41,592 nucleotides of DNA from Bacteroidales bacterium (GCA_029007825.1 JAQXIO010000070.1:1-41592), one strand, 5' to 3'; positions 24,853 to 34,568 are shown, counted from the first letter of the stretch. Program-made: numbers and translations. The notes: generated by a model not told the origin, from the letters alone.

Positions 24853-27024
24853 TCAAGGGTTATTAAAAAGCTCGAAAGCAATACGGAAACCTACGCCATA
24901 ATAACGAAGGCCGTCAAAACCGACAAATACGCCGGCATTGGCAATACGGTTCCCCAGACCGTAGCCTATTTCTGTATAAGAATGAATAACCGGAGTTATA
25001 AGCTGCCCAAAATAAAAGCGTTCACGAAGCATGTAACGAGACAATTTAGAAGGGAAGTAAATACTGAAGAGTCGCGTTTCCAGCATAGCATGCAGCTGAA
25101 AATAGGCATTTGAAGCATTATACCAATAACTGTCAAGTATTGCAAAAGAACCTCCTATCCGATGTTCCCATGAAGGAGGAAAATAGTTTTTTGCAAAATA
25201 ATTGAAGTCGGCGAAATAAACAGTTTTGGCGTTCGTAATATAGCCTGCGCTCAAACGGTAAGCAAACATATTGGTAAGCCCGAAATTCAGTGACTGCTGA
25301 ATATCTCCTTCTATTCTCTCATAATCCAGATTACTCCGGAATACGCCCTTAATCGAACGCGCATACTCCACAGAAAAAGTTGGCCAGCGAGAAGAGAGAT
25401 AAATCTTCCTGTAACCGATTCGCCGGTAATACTGCCCCGGCGTATATGTTAAACGGATTTTGGGAGAGAAGCTCCTGTATTTCTGCCGCTCATAATGTGT
25501 AGAATCTCCTGCGGACGGATATTTACCCGAAGAAGTCCTTAAATGATAAGTGACACCAGCCTCAAGCAACAACCCGTTGGCAATCTCAAAACCTGCCGTA
25601 AGGTCGCCGTAATCATCACGAAAATAATCTGTCCGGGACGGATAAGACGGTATTGAATCAATATGTCCGGATGCCGATTTTTTTTCATTATGCTGCGATG
25701 TGTAAGTCCTGTTTTTATTACCCACCGTCAGTTGTACCTTTCCCATATGCTCCGGCCAGAATAACCACTCTATCGGAACGGTATAGAATAGTTGTTTCGG
25801 CTTCGAAGCATAACCGATTTCCGGCGTAAATAAAATGTGCCTGTCACGTTTAAAAGCTCTGCTTAATCGCAATTGCTGCTTATACGTGAAACCATCCATA
25901 GCAGAATAGCCCAAAAGTCCCGGATTCAATAAACCCGAATATTTTAACTGCACAAACTTATAATTATAAAAAGAAGAAGATGTCAGGAATCCGGTCATTT
26001 GCTTTATAGAAAAAGGTTCTTTCATAAAAGCCGAATCTTGTTTTCCCAAGGCTTCTATATTCGACGCCGTGAGCAAATCAGTCTCCTCCTGTGAAACGGA
26101 ATCTTTCCTGATACGATTCCAATAAGACTGGTCTTTTACAATATTCAACGAATCGCCCTGTATCAGAAACAAAGAAGAAAGATCATATCCTTTCTGGTGC
26201 TTAGGCTGATGGTATTTATAATTTCTATCAACATCCACATAGCTCAATTCCGCCTGATAATCATTTTTTATCACATTAAAAGCAATTCCCATACGGGCCG
26301 ATACCGCTATTTTCTGGGGCAATAGGTAATCTTCGAAATTTTCTCCATATGTCACGTGAAAAGAATAATCAATAAAATCCATATACCCTTTAGCCTCCAT
26401 CTCATAGATATTAAAAACTTCGTCCACCACCCACATCTCTCCATTTAACAAACTGCTGCTGGTAAACCTAGGCGTAAACGAAATCCGGAAAAGACGAAAA
26501 TTCAATGTATCTTTTGTTTCTAACAATCGGAACCGATAATGTTTAAGCGCTTTTGTCGATGTAGGCAATTCAAAAGCATTATCGATTGCATAGTCAGCAT
26601 AAATATTCAATGCAAAAAACTGCATAAATGATGTCGTAGCAGCTTTAAATAATTTCGAAGAGGTACCGTTTACGGCGACAATGTGTTGAGAATAATGATC
26701 AGGAGCCAAATATTTCAACCGACTATAACTTTCCAGGATACTCGTGTCCTGAGATGCATCAAAAAGAAAAATATCCGAGGGTACTAATGGCAAAAGAAAA
26801 TTTTTACGTTGAATCTCAGTCCTCACCTTTATATACAGATTCGCATCATAAGACTGGATGTAAGAAGAAAAAAATTCGCTTCTCTTTATTACTTCCGTCA
26901 TAATAGAATCCCCCTTTCTTTCAGAGATGAATTTTTCGCTTTTCTGCGAAGGAGTCATCGCCGAAGAAAAAAACAGAAAGCCTCCGAAGAGAAGGAAAAA
27001 GAATATATATGCAATCTTTGCCAA
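24853..27024 (-). CDS. DUF5686 outer-membrane protein
   Basis: 723 residues with an N-terminal signal/membrane segment (about 5-22). The middle (about 40-330) matches the DUF5686 family (YDANLYIKVR, MEAKGYMDFIDYSFHVTYGENFEDYLLPQKI) and the C-terminal half is a predicted outer-membrane beta-barrel with many aromatic-ending strands, ending GVGFRIAFELFNNP. Many family members begin with a carboxypeptidase-regulatory-like domain; this one lacks it. The function is unknown, probably outer-membrane. It is divergent from a Crp/Fnr regulator, and its -7 box lies 34 nt upstream. Confidence 0.85.
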   Translation of the reverse strand: MAKIAYIFFFLLFGGFLFFSSAMTPSQKSEKFISERKGDSIMTEVIKRSEFFSSYIQSYDANLYIKVRTEIQRKNFLLPLVPSDIFLFDASQDTSILESYSRLKYLAPDHYSQHIVAVNGTSSKLFKAATTSFMQFFALNIYADYAIDNAFELPTSTKALKHYRFRLLETKDTLNFRLFRISFTPRFTSSSLLNGEMWVVDEVFNIYEMEAKGYMDFIDYSFHVTYGENFEDYLLPQKIAVSARMGIAFNVIKNDYQAELSYVDVDRNYKYHQPKHQKGYDLSSLFLIQGDSLNIVKDQSYWNRIRKDSVSQEETDLLTASNIEALGKQDSAFMKEPFSIKQMTGFLTSSSFYNYKFVQLKYSGLLNPGLLGYSAMDGFTYKQQLRLSRAFKRDRHILFTPEIGYASKPKQLFYTVPIEWLFWPEHMGKVQLTVGNKNRTYTSQHNEKKSASGHIDSIPSYPSRTDYFRDDYGDLTAGFEIANGLLLEAGVTYHLRTSSGKYPSAGDSTHYERQKYRSFSPKIRLTYTPGQYYRRIGYRKIYLSSRWPTFSVEYARSIKGVFRSNLDYERIEGDIQQSLNFGLTNMFAYRLSAGYITNAKTVYFADFNYFAKNYFPPSWEHRIGGSFAILDSYWYNASNAYFQLHAMLETRLFSIYFPSKLSRYMLRERFYFGQLITPVIHSYTEIGYGLGNRIANAGVFVGFDGLRYYGVGFRIAFELFNNP

Positions 27025-27057
27025 GCTTATCTTATAGAATATCGATTTACCCTATCA

Positions 27058-27065
27058 CAAAGGTA
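27058..27065 (-). promoter_or_regulatory. -7 box for the DUF5686 gene
   Basis: Minus strand TACCTTTG, 34 nt before the start codon at 27024, in the divergent intergenic region shared with the Crp/Fnr regulator. No -33 TTG is seen at the usual distance. Confidence 0.55.
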
Positions 27066-27083
27066 AAAAAGAGAAAGATAGGA

Positions 27084-27114
27084 TTGTTAATTCTCTTTTT
27101 ATTTTCTAACTTTG
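27084..27114 (+). promoter_or_regulatory. promoter of the Crp/Fnr regulator gene
   Basis: TTG at 27084-27086 and TAACTTTG at 27107-27114 with a 20-bp spacer, a good match to the Bacteroidetes consensus. The start codon is 31 nt downstream. Confidence 0.7.
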
Positions 27115-27145
27115 TGCTTTATAACATTGTTTTACAGCACAAATC

Positions 27146-27850
27146 ATGTTTGATGATAATACATCATTAGATTTCGATTACTCTTCAAGCCTTTCTGAGG
27201 TATGGAGAATATTGAACCGGAAAGAGAGAAGTATCCTCAGACAGGAATCGAGGATTATGAATTTTAGCAAGAACGAAGTAATCTATTCGGTGTCAGAACA
27301 ACCTACCCACATGATGTGCCTTTTAAAAGGACGTGTAAAAATCTATATTGACGGCGTAGGTGGCAGAAGCCAAATTATACGTATTATCCGTCCCATCCAA
27401 TATTTTGGCTACAGAGCCTCTTTTGCGGAAGAAGCATACCGTACCAGTGCGGCAGCATTCGAAAACTCACAGGTTTGTATGATCCCTATGGCCGTTGTAA
27501 TTCAATTGATCCGCGAGAATCCCAGTCTGGCTCTCTTTTTCATTAAACAACTCTCTATCGACTTAGGCATTTCAGACGAGCGGACAGTTTCGCTCACACA
27601 GAAGCATATACGCGGGCGTCTGGCAGAGTCACTTCTCTTTTTAAAAGACAATTACGGACTGGAAGAAGACGGAGCTACCCTGAGCATTTACCTCGCCCGG
27701 GAAGATCTGGCCAATCTGTCGAACATGACCACATCAAACGCAATACGTACCTTATCGACATTCGTGAGCGAAAGACTTATTGCCATGGATGGGAGAAAAA
27801 TCAAAATCATGGATGAAGAACAGCTGAGACGTATCAGCAAATTAGGATAG
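27146..27850 (+). CDS. Crp/Fnr-family transcriptional regulator
   Basis: 234 residues. An N-terminal cyclic-nucleotide-binding-type beta-roll (about 40-135; IYSVSEQPTHMMCLLKGRVKIY) is followed by a dimerisation helix and a C-terminal winged helix-turn-helix (about 165-230; LAREDLANLSNMTTSNAIRTLS). It has neither the N-terminal Cys cluster of Fnr nor the full cAMP-contact motif of Crp, so its effector is unknown. It is divergent from the DUF5686 outer-membrane gene, and regulation of that neighbour is plausible but unproven. Confidence 0.9.
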   Translation: MFDDNTSLDFDYSSSLSEVWRILNRKERSILRQESRIMNFSKNEVIYSVSEQPTHMMCLLKGRVKIYIDGVGGRSQIIRIIRPIQYFGYRASFAEEAYRTSAAAFENSQVCMIPMAVVIQLIRENPSLALFFIKQLSIDLGISDERTVSLTQKHIRGRLAESLLFLKDNYGLEEDGATLSIYLAREDLANLSNMTTSNAIRTLSTFVSERLIAMDGRKIKIMDEEQLRRISKLG

Positions 27851-27870
27851 AAATTTCATTCTTCTCTTTC

Positions 27871-28374
27871 TCAGCCGATCACCTTCTTCATTATATAATC
27901 GTTCATATAAAATCCGTTTCCAATCGGGAAATCACCCTGTCTGTCGATTTTAAAGCCCATCTTCTTATAAAAAGATACAGCCGGATTATCTCTGTTCACA
28001 TTCAGTTCCAATGCAGCAGTCTCACCTTCAGGTATCAGGGAGTGCACCAGGCTCTCAGCAGCATTTATCAATACTCTTCCGGCACCTTTCCCCTGCTGTG
28101 AAGGCAGAACGTAAATTTTCTGCAGATGGAACAGCAATTCTTCCTGAGGCTCAACAGTCATAAATCCGACCGGGTTTCCGTCCGACATCAACAAAAAGAA
28201 ATACTGGCCATCATCCATCTGCTTCTGCAAAGAAGCGGGTGAATACATCCACTCCATCATATAATCAATTTGCTGTGGAGTAAGGAGCGGTGAGTAAGTG
28301 TGAGGAAATATTACGTCTGCCAGTTTGCGGACTATCGGCAAATCTTCCTTGTACGCACGAACAACTTCAAACAT
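27871..28374 (-). CDS. GNAT-family N-acetyltransferase
   Basis: 167 residues with the GNAT fold: the acetyl-CoA pyrophosphate-binding loop QQGKGAG (about 106-112) followed by a helix, and the C-terminal NPAVSFYKKMGFK motif. The substrate is unknown. It lies 15 nt downstream of kdsA and is the last gene of the miaA-kdsA-GNAT operon; its stop is 20 nt from the convergent Crp/Fnr gene. Confidence 0.88.
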   Translation of the reverse strand: MFEVVRAYKEDLPIVRKLADVIFPHTYSPLLTPQQIDYMMEWMYSPASLQKQMDDGQYFFLLMSDGNPVGFMTVEPQEELLFHLQKIYVLPSQQGKGAGRVLINAAESLVHSLIPEGETAALELNVNRDNPAVSFYKKMGFKIDRQGDFPIGNGFYMNDYIMKKVIG

Positions 28375-28389
28375 TATAAGTACCCTATT

Positions 28390-29199
28390 TTAATATTGAA
28401 TACATTGCCTTATAGCAACCAATTTACACAATAAATCTTCCATTTTATCGAGAGGAAGCATATTTGCTCCATCAGATTTAGCGACAGAAGGATTGGGATG
28501 TGTCTCCATAAACAACCCATCAACCCCAACGGCAATTCCGGCCTTAGCTATCGTTTCAATCAAGCGAGGCAAACCTCCGGTAACTCCTCCGAGCTGGTTC
28601 GGCTGTTGTAAAGAGTGCGTTGCATCCAATACTACCGGGCATCCGAACGATTGCATTTCGGGAAGCCCCCTGTAATCTACGACCAAATCGGTATATCCGA
28701 AAGTCGTTCCTCTTTCCGTCAGTATTACCTTTTCATTCCCCGAATCGCGTATTTTATCTACGGCAAAGCGCATAGCCCCAGCCGACAGGAACTGTCCCTT
28801 TTTCACATTCACGATCTTTCCCGTCTTAGCGGCAGCAACCAACAAATCCGTCTGACGGCAAAGAAAAGCAGGTATCTGTAAGACATCTACATATTCCGCA
28901 GCTAATGCCGCTTCATGGCTCTCATGGATATCCGTTACTACAGGCACATTAAAATGCTTTCTTACTTTTGCGAGAATATCCAGTGCCTTTCGATCGCCTA
29001 TTCCGGTAAACGAGTCGATGCGTGAACGATTGGCCTTCCTGTAGGATCCTTTAAATATGAGGGGAATATCCAATCGGTTACATATATCAACCAGCCTTTC
29101 TGCTATCTGAAAAGCCATCTCCTCTCCTTCTATTACACATGGCCCTGCCATTAAAAAGAAATTACCTGAGGAAGACTGTGTTATATCTTTTAGTTCCAT
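28390..29199 (-). CDS. kdsA: 3-deoxy-8-phosphooctulonate synthase
   Basis: 269 residues, close to the usual length of KDO-8-phosphate synthase. It condenses phosphoenolpyruvate with arabinose 5-phosphate to make the precursor of the lipopolysaccharide core sugar KDO. Signature blocks are GPCVIE at 19-24, FKGSYRKANRSR, and the late DATHSLQQPNQLGG and METHPNP. Cys21 in GPCVIE is a potential metal ligand, as in the metal-dependent class. It lies 10 nt after miaA and 15 nt before the GNAT gene. Confidence 0.96.
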   Translation of the reverse strand: MELKDITQSSSGNFFLMAGPCVIEGEEMAFQIAERLVDICNRLDIPLIFKGSYRKANRSRIDSFTGIGDRKALDILAKVRKHFNVPVVTDIHESHEAALAAEYVDVLQIPAFLCRQTDLLVAAAKTGKIVNVKKGQFLSAGAMRFAVDKIRDSGNEKVILTERGTTFGYTDLVVDYRGLPEMQSFGCPVVLDATHSLQQPNQLGGVTGGLPRLIETIAKAGIAVGVDGLFMETHPNPSVAKSDGANMLPLDKMEDLLCKLVAIRQCIQY

Positions 29200-29209
29200 A
29201 AATTTTATT

Positions 29210-30130
29210 TTATCGATTATTTATCCATTCTAACACTTTATCCACCTTCTCTGTAGTGGACAGCTGTGCATCTATCCAGTTAATTTTGAATCCTCTTCTT
29301 TCCATCCCCCTGAACCAGGTCATCTGTCGCTTTGCAAATTGATGAATAGCGATTTCTAACTGGCTTACCATTTCATCAAACGATAAAACGCCTGTCAGAT
29401 AGAGTGTCAAATACTTATATTCAAGTCCGTAATATATCAGGTCTTCCGGCTTAATTCCTCTATCCAGCAATACTTTCACTTCTTCGACCATTCCTTCGCT
29501 CAATCGCTGGTGCAAACGGTTTGTAATTCGTTTCCGCCTCAACTCTCTATCAATGTCCACACCGACAATAAGGCTGTTTATTTCGGGAAAGTTCCGTTCG
29601 GCAACAGGATTATTCCTATTATACTCCTCTATTTCAATGGCACGTATCGCTCTCTTCACGGTATCCAGATCCGTACGATTATGCAGTGTTTTATAGGACT
29701 TTAATATTTCTTCGAGCTCATTTATCGTTTTTCCGGCCAAAGACTGTCGTAATTCCTTATTTTCAGGAACGGGCACCAATTTATAAGAACGTAAAACCGA
29801 TTCAAGATAAAGCCCTGTTCCTCCGCACAAAACAGGCATTTTCCCTCGTTTACGGATATAATTATACGCAATCAGAAAATCGCGCTGATATTCAAACACA
29901 TTATATTTATATCCGGCTTCGGCTATGTCAATCAAATGATAGGGGATTTTTTTCCCGTTAACGATATAATCTTCCAAGTCTTTTCCTGTACCGATATCCA
30001 TTTGCCTATATATCTGTCTGGAATCGGCACTGATAATTTCCGTATCCAAACGTTCGGCAAGAGCAGCGGCAAAAGTCGTTTTACCGGAAGCCGTAGGGCC
30101 AAGTATCGTAACAAGCTGGTAAGTTTTCAT
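29210..30130 (-). CDS. miaA: tRNA dimethylallyltransferase
   Basis: 306 residues from the ATG at 30130. An in-frame start at 30253 would add 41 non-homologous residues and is rejected. It transfers a dimethylallyl group to A37 of tRNAs reading UNN codons. The P-loop GPTASGKT is at 11-18, the DSRQIYRQMDIGTGK motif at 36-50 carries the catalytic Asp36, and GGTGLYLESVL follows. It leads the miaA-kdsA-GNAT operon. Confidence 0.96.
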   Translation of the reverse strand: MKTYQLVTILGPTASGKTTFAAALAERLDTEIISADSRQIYRQMDIGTGKDLEDYIVNGKKIPYHLIDIAEAGYKYNVFEYQRDFLIAYNYIRKRGKMPVLCGGTGLYLESVLRSYKLVPVPENKELRQSLAGKTINELEEILKSYKTLHNRTDLDTVKRAIRAIEIEEYNRNNPVAERNFPEINSLIVGVDIDRELRRKRITNRLHQRLSEGMVEEVKVLLDRGIKPEDLIYYGLEYKYLTLYLTGVLSFDEMVSQLEIAIHQFAKRQMTWFRGMERRGFKINWIDAQLSTTEKVDKVLEWINNR

Positions 30131-30208
30131 CGCAATATATAAATAGTGAGAGCCGAAAGTCAAAACCGATACTTGCTCGTATTTTGTCCGAGGCACATCT
30201 ACACCCTG

Positions 30209-30216
30209 CAAATATA
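30209..30216 (-). promoter_or_regulatory. possible -7 box for the miaA operon
   Basis: Minus strand TATATTTG, 79 nt upstream of the miaA ATG. A TTG occurs 14 bp upstream, closer than usual, so this is a moderate candidate. Confidence 0.4.
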
Positions 30217-30286
30217 ACAAAAGTTGAGGGCAATCATGAAGGCTTACTTTCAAAGATTGCAGAAACCCATTGCGTATTCTACAAAT

Positions 30287-30318
30287 AAAAAAGCCGTTCT
30301 TGCTTAAGAACGGCTTTT
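30287..30318 (-). terminator. intrinsic terminator of gapdh
   Basis: AAAAGCCGTTCTT at 30289-30301 pairs with AAGAACGGCTTTT at 30306-30318 with a 4-nt loop; on the minus strand the stem is followed by a T-run. It lies 20 nt past the gapdh stop. Confidence 0.9.
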
Positions 30319-30337
30319 ATACTATATTTATATAGGA

Positions 30338-31351
<1,014 letters not shown>

Positions 31352-31376
31352 TTATTAGGGTTATAAAAAACTCGTG

Positions 31377-31407
31377 CAAATGTAATCATTCTGAATCGAA
31401 ACTCAAA
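31377..31407 (-). promoter_or_regulatory. promoter of gapdh
   Basis: Minus strand TTTG at 31404-31407 and TACATTTG at 31377-31384 with a 19-bp spacer, an exact match to the Bacteroidetes consensus. Confidence 0.8.
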
Positions 31408-31454
31408 CATTATGTAAGTAAAAAAGCAGTTACACAACGAAAAGAAAAATTCCG

Positions 31455-31544
31455 TCAGCAACCGCAGGGAGTAGCACATGAAGATAATAAAAAAAGCATG
31501 CTACATACAAAAAAATAAATAATGAACGTCCCTTGTCTTTTCAT
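31455..31544 (-). CDS. small lipoprotein of 29 residues (new call)
   Basis: An ATG at 31544 (an alternative ATG at 31550 adds two residues) opens a 29-codon frame ending in TGA at 31457-31455. The product starts MKRQG, has a hydrophobic stretch at residues 6-20 and a lipobox LSSC at 20-23, then only ATPCGC. It would therefore be a lipid-anchored heptapeptide with three cysteines after signal peptidase II cleavage. A consensus promoter (31580-31610) lies about 30 nt upstream of the ATG. It sits between the holin-X/YtxH module and gapdh, on their strand. No family is recognised. The signal-peptide pattern with a matched promoter makes this more than a chance frame, but expression is unproven. 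Confidence 0.6.
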   Translation of the reverse strand: MKRQGTFIIYFFVCSMLFLLSSCATPCGC

Positions 31545-31579
31545 AATCATTGAAAATTTTCAATTCTTTTTTGACACTG

Positions 31580-31610
31580 CAAAGGTAGAAAATAAACCGG
31601 ACTTATGCAA
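31580..31610 (-). promoter_or_regulatory. promoter of the small lipoprotein gene
   Basis: Minus strand TTG at 31608-31610 and TACCTTTG at 31580-31587 with a 20-bp spacer. It starts 17 nt after the stop of the upstream gene, so it is independent of it. Confidence 0.65.
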
Positions 31611-31626
31611 TAACCCGCAACTGCTA

Positions 31627-31992
31627 CTACCTCAATTTTTTAGTGAAAAAAGTTTGAAATCGTCTGAGTGCCACGGAAAAAACAATTGGCCGGGCAATTT
31701 TCCAGATCACAGGTAACACACCTGCCGCTTTTTGCAAGATTGTTTTCGGCTGCGTCTCAGCGAAGGCATACGAATCGTTTTTACTGTCATCCTCATCTTT
31801 ATCACGCTGGGCTATAAAATCGCCGATTATCGGCAGCTGCTTCAATATAAGATGGTAAGAGAATGTACTCACAAAAATAGAAGCAGCGTTGCGTTGCAAA
31901 TAATCCATGCGTTCATCCAACTGAGCTTTCTGTTCTTTTAGCAAACCGCTCAAACGCTCTTTTTCGAGTTGCAGTTCCCTGAAACTACTCAT
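31627..31992 (-). CDS. conserved-type envelope protein of unknown function
   Basis: 121 residues from the ATG at 31992, which overlaps the stop of the holin-X gene (ATGAGTAG). Upstream in-frame ATGs would overlap that gene more deeply and are rejected. The N-terminus is a charged coiled coil (FRELQLEKERLSGLLKEQKAQLDERMDY), followed by an apolar middle and a C-terminal basic amphipathic segment. I do not recognise a family. It is the third gene of a YtxH, holin-X-like, unknown trio often found in Bacteroidales, with a probable stress or envelope role by context only. Confidence 0.75.
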   Translation of the reverse strand: MSSFRELQLEKERLSGLLKEQKAQLDERMDYLQRNAASIFVSTFSYHLILKQLPIIGDFIAQRDKDEDDSKNDSYAFAETQPKTILQKAAGVLPVIWKIARPIVFSVALRRFQTFFTKKLR

Positions 31993-32359
31993 CTGTTTGC
32001 TCTTCTTCATCGCTATCATCTTTAGTGAGTTCATTAACAACAAGGTCTTCTACCCATTCACGAATACGATTACGTAGCAATATCTGAATTCCCAGCAAAA
32101 TAATGTAAGCCAATGCTACGATCGAGAAGCCTAATGCATCGCTCCCTATCATTTCACCCAAAAGGTAACCTAAAGTAAGAAAAATAAACAGGAGTGCGAA
32201 CAGAAGCGTAAAAAACAAAATTATGCCCAACGCAATCAGTGCTACAGCCCGAGCGCTCTTTTCATAGGTTGAAAGACGAACGAGCTGTAACTTTGTATCC
32301 ACATAGGCAGAAAGGTCATCCTTTAAGTCTGTGAAAAACTGATTTGATTCTTTACTCAT
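31985..32359 (-). CDS. phage-holin-X-like/DUF1469-type membrane protein
   Basis: 124 residues with two closely spaced membrane helices (about 34-55 and 70-92) separated by a short loop, a charged N-terminus (FFTDLKDDLSAYVDTKLQLVRLS) and an acidic C-terminal tail (DDSDEEEQTDE). This is the layout of the putative holin-X/YqjE-like family, which is not a phage gene despite its name. It lies 15 nt after the YtxH gene and overlaps the next gene by 8 bp, so all three form one operon. Confidence 0.82.
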   Translation of the reverse strand: MSKESNQFFTDLKDDLSAYVDTKLQLVRLSTYEKSARAVALIALGIILFFTLLFALLFIFLTLGYLLGEMIGSDALGFSIVALAYIILLGIQILLRNRIREWVEDLVVNELTKDDSDEEEQTDE

Positions 32360-32374
32360 AACACTACTGAAAAG

Positions 32375-32587
32375 TTATTCTTCAGCAATAATCTCAGCAG
32401 CCTGTGCTCCCTTTTGTTTTACTTGTGCTACGGCTTTATTGAATCCCTCTTTCGCTTTTTGTGCGATTTCATTAAATTCATTCAACCACTCTTCTTTCTT
32501 GTCAGAAGTAGCTACATAAACAAATGCAGCTCCGATAGCTGCCCCAATGGCTAAGCCAAGCAATAATTTTGCACTGTCAGGTTTCAT
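32375..32587 (-). CDS. YtxH-domain protein
   Basis: 70 residues from the ATG at 32587; an earlier in-frame start (32614) overlaps the promoter region and is rejected. A Gly/Ala-rich membrane helix (LLLGLAIGAAIGAAFVYVATS) is followed by an amphipathic, Lys/Glu-rich helix, typical of YtxH proteins related to general stress proteins. Leads the operon with the holin-X-like and unknown genes. A perfect promoter lies 30 nt upstream. Confidence 0.88.
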   Translation of the reverse strand: MKPDSAKLLLGLAIGAAIGAAFVYVATSDKKEEWLNEFNEIAQKAKEGFNKAVAQVKQKGAQAAEIIAEE

Positions 32588-32616
32588 AATTACTAAGGTT
32601 TTATAATTGTACACTA

Positions 32617-32649
32617 CAAATATATATTAATACTCATTGCTTAAACAAA
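32617..32649 (-). promoter_or_regulatory. promoter of the YtxH operon
   Basis: Minus strand TTTG at 32646-32649 and TATATTTG at 32617-32624 with a 21-bp spacer. Confidence 0.72.
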
Positions 32650-32911
32650 TAAAGGGGGCTTGTTTCTTACAGAAAACTGTTAAATAAGCAGAATTTTAAA
32701 ATTTTATTTTTCCCGGCGACGCTCTTATTTTAATTATCACTACTGAAAAAATCTTCTTTTCATATCAAATATTAAAACACGAATTTCTAATTTACATACA
32801 AAATATTTACGGAGCAGTTTAAAATATTCGGGACAAAAATCCTACTTGTTCCAAATTGAATATTATAACACGTACAATAAAAATCCCTGAATATATATAG
32901 AGAATATTTTT
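32650..32911. other. AT-rich intergenic region between divergent genes
   Basis: About 260 bp between the YtxH and guaA promoters. No gene, convincing hairpin or purine-riboswitch signature was found in it. Confidence 0.5.
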
Positions 32912-32919
32912 TATCTTTG
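32912..32919 (+). promoter_or_regulatory. -7 box for guaA
   Basis: TATCTTTG 28 nt before the guaA start codon; no clear TTG at -33. Confidence 0.6.
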
Positions 32920-32947
32920 TGCTTCCAAAAATTAATCCAACCGATTC

Positions 32948-34468
32948 ATGCACGAGAAAATAATTATTTTAGATTTCGGTTCCCAGACTACACAGCTTAT
33001 AGGGCGCCGTATACGAGAACTGAATACGTATTGCGAAATCGTTCCCTATAACAAATTTCCTGAAGACAAAGCCGGTATTAAAGGTGTTATCCTTTCAGGC
33101 AGCCCCTACTCCGTTTATGATAAAAATGCATTTAAAGCGGAGCTATCCGACATTATAGGAAAGTATCCAGTGCTCGGCATCTGTTACGGCGCGCAATTTT
33201 TAGCCCATACTTCCGGAGGTTCAGTGGAATCGTGTGAAATAAGAGAGTATGGCCGGGCAAACCTTACCTTCGTCGATTCAAGCAATGCTTTACTGAAAAA
33301 TATCAAAAATAATTCACAGGTATGGATGTCGCATGGCGATACAATCACTGCACTTCCCAAAAACTTCAAAATTATAGCGAGCACAAGCGATGTAAAAGCT
33401 GCAGCTTATCAGATAGAAGGTGAACAGGTCTGGGGAGTTCAATTCCATCCGGAAGTTTTCCATACAGAACAGGGTACTCAGCTATTAGGCAACTTTTTGG
33501 ATATCTGTGGTTGCGCAAGAGACTGGACTCCTGCTTCGTTCGTAGAAAGTACAGTTGCCGAATTAAAAGCAAAGCTTGGGAATGACAAGGTAATTCTCGG
33601 ATTATCGGGAGGGGTCGATTCATCCGTTACGGCAGTTCTTTTAAATAAGGCTATTGGCAAAAACCTTACCTGTATTTTTGTCGATCACGGGTTGCTTCGC
33701 AAAAAAGAATTTGAAGATGTTCTCCGTGACTATGAGCATCTCGGGTTAAATGTAATCGGAATCAATGCAAAAAATAAATTCTACAGTGAATTGAAAGGCG
33801 TTACGGAACCTGAACGCAAACGCAAAATTATAGGCAAAGGATTTATCGATGTATTCAATGCAGAAGCAGAAAAAATTACCGATGCAAAATGGTTGGGACA
33901 AGGTACTATCTACCCTGACATCATCGAGTCCTTATCTATTACGGGAACCGTTATCAAATCACATCACAATGTAGGGGGCCTTCCCGAAAAAATGCATTTG
34001 AAACTGGTCGAGCCTTTACGTCTGCTCTTTAAAGATGAAGTACGCCGCGTAGGAAGAGAGCTCGGAATGATGCCACATCTCCTTAATCGCCATCCTTTCC
34101 CGGGCCCGGGTTTAGGCATCCGCATCCTGGGCGATATTACGGAAGAAAAAGTGCGTATTCTACAGGAAGCCGATTATATCTACATCAACGCCTTGAAAGA
34201 ATGGGATTTGTACGACAAAGTATGGCAGGCAGGAACGATCTTGCTTCCGGTTAAATCGGTCGGTGTAATGGGTGATGAACGGACTTATGAAAACACAGTA
34301 GCATTAAGGGCCGTAACCTCTACCGACGCTATGACGGCAGACTGGGCGCATTTACCCTATGATTTTTTAGGCAAGGTTTCAAACGAAATTATTAATAAGG
34401 TAAGGGGAGTAAACCGCGTTGTCTACGACATCAGCTCCAAACCGCCTGCAACAATCGAATGGGAATAA
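32948..34468 (+). CDS. guaA: GMP synthase (glutamine-hydrolysing)
   Basis: 506 residues, both domains intact. The N-terminal class I amidotransferase has Cys79 in GICYG, with His167 and Glu169 in FHPE. The ATP-pyrophosphatase domain has the PP-loop LSGGVDSS (219-226), and the C-terminal dimerisation domain ends in the family's characteristic PPATIEWE. It converts XMP to GMP using glutamine and ATP. It is monocistronic, with its own promoter and a downstream hairpin terminator. Confidence 0.97.
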   Translation: MHEKIIILDFGSQTTQLIGRRIRELNTYCEIVPYNKFPEDKAGIKGVILSGSPYSVYDKNAFKAELSDIIGKYPVLGICYGAQFLAHTSGGSVESCEIREYGRANLTFVDSSNALLKNIKNNSQVWMSHGDTITALPKNFKIIASTSDVKAAAYQIEGEQVWGVQFHPEVFHTEQGTQLLGNFLDICGCARDWTPASFVESTVAELKAKLGNDKVILGLSGGVDSSVTAVLLNKAIGKNLTCIFVDHGLLRKKEFEDVLRDYEHLGLNVIGINAKNKFYSELKGVTEPERKRKIIGKGFIDVFNAEAEKITDAKWLGQGTIYPDIIESLSITGTVIKSHHNVGGLPEKMHLKLVEPLRLLFKDEVRRVGRELGMMPHLLNRHPFPGPGLGIRILGDITEEKVRILQEADYIYINALKEWDLYDKVWQAGTILLPVKSVGVMGDERTYENTVALRAVTSTDAMTADWAHLPYDFLGKVSNEIINKVRGVNRVVYDISSKPPATIEWE

Positions 34469-34523
34469 AACCATCTGAATTTCTAAGCGAGACTAAATAA
34501 TACAGCCTCGTTATACAAATACA

Positions 34524-34568
34524 AACCACTATCAAGTCGTATATATACATTTTGATAGTGGTTATTTT
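34524..34568 (+). terminator. terminator candidate after guaA
   Basis: AACCACTATCAA at 34524-34535 pairs perfectly with TTGATAGTGGTT at 34552-34563 (12 bp), with a 16-nt loop, followed by ATTTTAT. The long loop is unusual, but the position just past guaA fits. Confidence 0.65.

Noticed and set aside
24814..25113. Plus-strand open frame of 99 codons over the DUF5686 3' end
   Set aside because: Shadow of the DUF5686 coding strand; no family pattern, and it reads opposite to a well-supported gene.
30131..30253. 41-residue N-terminal extension of miaA
   Set aside because: It precedes the conserved P-loop at the usual N-terminal position and contains a candidate -7 box; MiaA proteins start close to the P-loop.
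31985..32359. Phage holin or prophage fragment
   Set aside because: The holin-X name is historical; no other phage genes are nearby and the order with YtxH is typical of ordinary Bacteroidales chromosomes.
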